Source: Saccharobesus litoralis (GTDB lineage: Bacteria > Pseudomonadota > Gammaproteobacteria > Enterobacterales > Alteromonadaceae). Taken from it: a DNA stretch of 64,000 nucleotides. This document shows, one piece after another, positions 61,214 through 64,000 of this stretch. Each line of letters starts with the position of its first letter. Within the stretch, counting starts at the first letter, position 1. The DNA lies in assembly GCF_003063625.1 (NCBI RefSeq), contig NZ_CP026604.1:5310065-5374064 (forward strand), written 5' to 3'. The position numbers and the translations under genes are program-made. Under the pieces are notes generated by a model. It searched no databases and was not told the origin of the DNA. It saw nothing but the letters and a program-made list of their open reading frames with translations.

Positions 61214-62149
61214 TTACACAGACTTTCGCACTCGTAAATAAACAGGAAACCTAGGCAACCCTGTTTTAGTCAACCCCAAGTATTTATACGTTATCTTTGT
61301 ACCAATCGGCGGTGGTGCTTGTCTTTGCGCCAAGCTAAACCCTGTACCAATTTTAAACTGACGCCCTGAACTGTCTTGCACCAATACAGCCCCCAAAATT
61401 CCTTTATAGCGCCCTTTACCCGCAATATGCTCAATAATCGTGGCCTCGGCATCTTGATATTTTTTAAGCTTTAATAAACTCGCATTTCGGCCTGCTTGAT
61501 AACCACTTTCCACATGGCGCAGCATTAAACCTTCACCTTGGTTTGCGATAACACGATCCAACTCCTGGTATAATGTTCGCTCATCTAAAAACTGGTTTTG
61601 CTCGACCAATTGAATATAGGGTTGGTTAATTTGCGTAACTAAATGTGTTAACACCATATAGCGTTGATGAAAAGGTCTTGGATCTTGATACAGATCAAAC
61701 ACCTTATATTGAATGTTACGCCATGTTTGGTCATTGACTTGTTTACTGCGAATAATCGATGAGGTTAGATCAAACTTTTGATAACCCGCCCACAGTTCAC
61801 CGTCTAATGGTGTGGATGGTAATTTTTCAGTAAACCAAGTGGGCGCATGGATCACGTTTCCCGAGCGAGTTAATAACTCTTGTCCCGTCCAGATACCACG
61901 TACACCATCATATTTTTCACTTACCCAATATTGGCTAATATCTATTTCTGCTGAGTAAACTTTTGCTAAGGTCACCTGCGGAGGCGTTTGTTGCCTAGGC
62001 GTGAATTGCTCAAGAATTTCTTGTTGAGGAATTAGTTGCTGAGGAGTGAGTTGCTGTGACTCTAGTGCACTCACATAAGTCACAAAAACAACAAAAGAAA
62101 CAGATATGAAAAACTTAGATAAGGCTAGATCAATCCTTTGCTTGTGCAC
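61214..62149 (-). CDS. Secreted ATP-dependent DNA ligase (LigE type)
   Basis: 311 residues. A signal peptide (about 1-29) precedes a Gln/Thr/Pro-rich linker (about 31-60, QQLTPQQ and QQTPPQ units) and a minimal ligase. The nucleotidyl-transferase Lys79 is in EKYDGVRG, with LLTRSGN and LDGELW behind it, then an OB-fold (about 220-311). It seals nicked DNA using ATP, probably in the periplasm, as proposed for LigE of Neisseria and Vibrio. A role in DNA uptake or in biofilm DNA is inferred from those. The linker is unusual. Confidence 0.88.
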   Translation of the reverse strand: MHKQRIDLALSKFFISVSFVVFVTYVSALESQQLTPQQLIPQQEILEQFTPRQQTPPQVTLAKVYSAEIDISQYWVSEKYDGVRGIWTGQELLTRSGNVIHAPTWFTEKLPSTPLDGELWAGYQKFDLTSSIIRSKQVNDQTWRNIQYKVFDLYQDPRPFHQRYMVLTHLVTQINQPYIQLVEQNQFLDERTLYQELDRVIANQGEGLMLRHVESGYQAGRNASLLKLKKYQDAEATIIEHIAGKGRYKGILGAVLVQDSSGRQFKIGTGFSLAQRQAPPPIGTKITYKYLGLTKTGLPRFPVYLRVRKSV

Positions 62150-62281
62150 GCCAACTCCCTTTGACTATTGACACCATAAAATGTAATTTAACTATAGCTG
62201 CTTAGTCTGATTTAACCAAGTGCAAATATAGTCAAGCTCATATGTTTCGAAATAATTGCAGCGTTTACTTACGCCTATCTG

Positions 62282-62327
62282 TTGCTAAACGTAGCAAAGG
62301 CTTGGCTGCTCACAGCCTCCAAGCCTT
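62282..62327 (-). terminator. Paired hairpins after the glutathione reductase gene
   Basis: Two hairpins follow gor on the minus strand: AAGGCTTGG/CCAAGCCTT (62297-62305 and 62319-62327), 9 bp, and TTGCTA/TAGCAA (62282-62297). They are probably a terminator region, although T-runs are short. Confidence 0.5.
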
Positions 62328-62370
62328 CTTTATGCGTGATTCACGCCTGATTTATGCCCTCTTTAATTAA

Positions 62371-63723
62371 CTATCTAAGAGTCACAAACTCTTCAGCTGA
62401 CGTCGGATGAATGGCAACCGTATTATCAAAATCCGCTTTCGTTGCTCCCATTTTTAACGCTACCGCAAAACCTTGTAACAACTCGTCCGAACCAAAACCA
62501 ATGCTATGGATCCCAACAATTTTTTCTTCTGGCCCAACACAAATCAGTTTCATACGAGTCGGCTGCCTGTGACTTGTCATGGCTTGATATAGAGCAGTAA
62601 ATTGCGATGTGTAAACTTTAACTTGCTCTTGACCATGTTGTTCAACAGCTTGTTGCTCAGTTAAGCCAACTGTGCCTATTGGCGGGTGACTAAACACCAC
62701 TGTCGCTATATTTTCATAGTCCAAATGCAAGTCAGTTTGACCATTAAACAAACGCTCTGCCAATCTACGTCCGGCGGCTACCGCCACTGGGGTTAAAGCG
62801 GCACGTCCCGTATTGTCTCCTACTGCATAAATACCATCTACATTGGTATTTTGATATTTGTCTGTTGGAATAAAACCTCGTTCATCAAGCGAGATCCCTG
62901 TGGCTTGAATGTTCAAGTTATCAGTCGCTGGCTCGCGGCCAATTGCCCAAATTAAGCAATCAACAGGTGGAATAGTTTCACCACCTTGCAAGTGTACAAC
63001 TAAAGAACCATCAGACAACTTTTCAACTTTTTCAGGCGTACTGTTTGAATGCAAAGTTGGCCCTTCGCTGTTCATGACTTCAACTAAAGTATCGGACAAC
63101 ATGGGATCAAAATTACGCAAGGGTTTATCTTTTCTTACCAATAAATGTGTTTCAGAACCTAACGCTTGCATAACTCCAGCAAGCTCGACCGCTATATAAC
63201 CAGCACCAACCACAGCAACTCGTTTAGGTTGCTCAGTTAACTCAAAAAAGCCATCTGAAGTAATACCATATTCAGCGCCTGGCAAATCAGGGACGCTAGG
63301 ACGACCACCTGTTGCAATCACAATATGATCGGCAGTGTAGTTAACCCCGTTAACTCCAACCGTATTCGCGTTAACAAATTTCGCAAAACCATTGATCAAG
63401 GTAACGCCGTTGTTATCAAAACCTCTTTGGTATGAGCCGTGAATTCTCTCTATATAAGCTTGACGATTAGCCACTAAGGTTGCCCAATCCAATTTATTTA
63501 CCGTGACATCGAAACCATAATCGGCTCCATATTTAATCGCATCGGCAATTTGCCCCGCATACCACATGGCTTTTTTGGGTACACAGCCTACATTCACGCA
63601 AGTGCCCCCTACGTACTTAGCTTCAATTACCGCGACTTTTTTACCATGCATTGCAGCTCGGTTAGCGCTGGCAATACCACCACTTCCACCACCAATCGCA
63701 ATAAAGTCAAAATGATTAGACAT
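62371..63723 (-). CDS. gor: Glutathione-disulfide reductase
   Basis: 450 residues, a FAD flavoenzyme using NADPH to reduce glutathione disulfide. FAD-binding GGGSGG lies at about 11-16; the redox pair Cys42 and Cys47 is in [18 protein letters not shown] site GAGYIAVE follows; the catalytic His439-Glu pair is in HPTSAEEF at the C-terminus. Cytoplasmic. Divergent from a HIT-family gene. Confidence 0.96.
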   Translation of the reverse strand: MSNHFDFIAIGGGSGGIASANRAAMHGKKVAVIEAKYVGGTCVNVGCVPKKAMWYAGQIADAIKYGADYGFDVTVNKLDWATLVANRQAYIERIHGSYQRGFDNNGVTLINGFAKFVNANTVGVNGVNYTADHIVIATGGRPSVPDLPGAEYGITSDGFFELTEQPKRVAVVGAGYIAVELAGVMQALGSETHLLVRKDKPLRNFDPMLSDTLVEVMNSEGPTLHSNSTPEKVEKLSDGSLVVHLQGGETIPPVDCLIWAIGREPATDNLNIQATGISLDERGFIPTDKYQNTNVDGIYAVGDNTGRAALTPVAVAAGRRLAERLFNGQTDLHLDYENIATVVFSHPPIGTVGLTEQQAVEQHGQEQVKVYTSQFTALYQAMTSHRQPTRMKLICVGPEEKIVGIHSIGFGSDELLQGFAVALKMGATKADFDNTVAIHPTSAEEFVTLR

Positions 63724-63929
63724 ACTTAAGGTTCCATAAACATTGTTAGCTTTAATATTAGAGCGACTTAAGCAGAATTCAATTACATTAAAGCAATCAA
63801 GTTAATCGAAAAATCCGATAAAAGCCCAATAGCACGTCAAATCAGTAAATATATTTACTGGTAAAGGTTGGAATATAAAGCTAACGCCACATACTTATAG
63901 GAACAATAAATAAGAAACGGTTCCCCACT

Positions 63930-64000
63930 ATGACTGGCACTATTTTCGACAAAATAATCAGTAAAGAAATTCCAGCGGATATTGTCTATGAAGATGATAA
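63930..64000 (+). CDS. HIT-family (HinT-like) protein, 5' part
   Basis: The first 23 codons read MTGTIFDKIISKEIPADIVY then EDD, close to the start of E. coli HinT purine-nucleoside phosphoramidase (TIFSKIIRREIPSDIVYQDD). The gene runs off the right edge, so the HxHxH motif is not visible. Confidence 0.8.
   Translation, partial: MTGTIFDKIISKEIPADIVYEDD

Overview
The window is a chromosomal segment of a marine gammaproteobacterium, most likely order Alteromonadales; the genus cannot be fixed from the sequence alone. This rests on gene content: an E. coli-type order of ribosomal protein genes, the orn/rsgA/psd neighbourhood, the polar-flagellum motor protein MotX, a Zur-type regulator, a secreted ATP-dependent DNA ligase, and several GAF, GGDEF/EAL and hybrid-kinase signalling proteins. 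Base composition is moderately AT-rich.

Bases 1-4570 hold a minus-strand rRNA operon (16S, tRNA-Ile, tRNA-Ala, then 23S cut by the left edge) with two strong promoters and boxA sites. Bases 5071-18950 hold the complete S10, spc and alpha ribosomal protein operons, also on the minus strand. They include secY, rpoA and two small genes, rpmJ and rpmD. Intrinsic terminators follow rpsQ and rplQ, and candidate leaders precede rpsJ, rplN and rpsM.

Bases 19134-33974 hold a GAF-fused secretion-type ATPase, a beta-carbonic anhydrase divergent from a SulP anion transporter, a short mobile repeat, a large lipoprotein plus beta-barrel-like pair, a glycerophosphodiester phosphodiesterase, an EamA exporter, psd, rsgA and orn. 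A tRNA-Gly gene follows. Bases 34556-42251 hold an S9 peptidase, a cytoplasmic lipase, a GAF/GGDEF/EAL protein, an S41 lipoprotein and MotX. Bases 42295-47099 hold a CnoX-like thioredoxin, a receiver-HPt protein and a cheR-cheD-cheB cassette.

The accessory part is 47371-52098. Here dusA appears to have been entered by a small integrative element. The resident gene has a foreign 5' end, the displaced native 5' end lies 1.4 kb away, and the only gene between is a NYN-domain nuclease. A second copy of the short mobile repeat and a hipBA toxin-antitoxin operon follow. The remainder (52252-64000) holds two paralogous hybrid histidine kinases around a TonB-dependent receptor, then Zur, the secreted DNA ligase, glutathione reductase and the start of a HIT-family gene.

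Most of the window is ordinary core genome. The parts worth a second look are the dusA mini-island, the two-copy terminal-inverted-repeat element, a palindromic element at 30184-30352, and signalling proteins with altered key residues.
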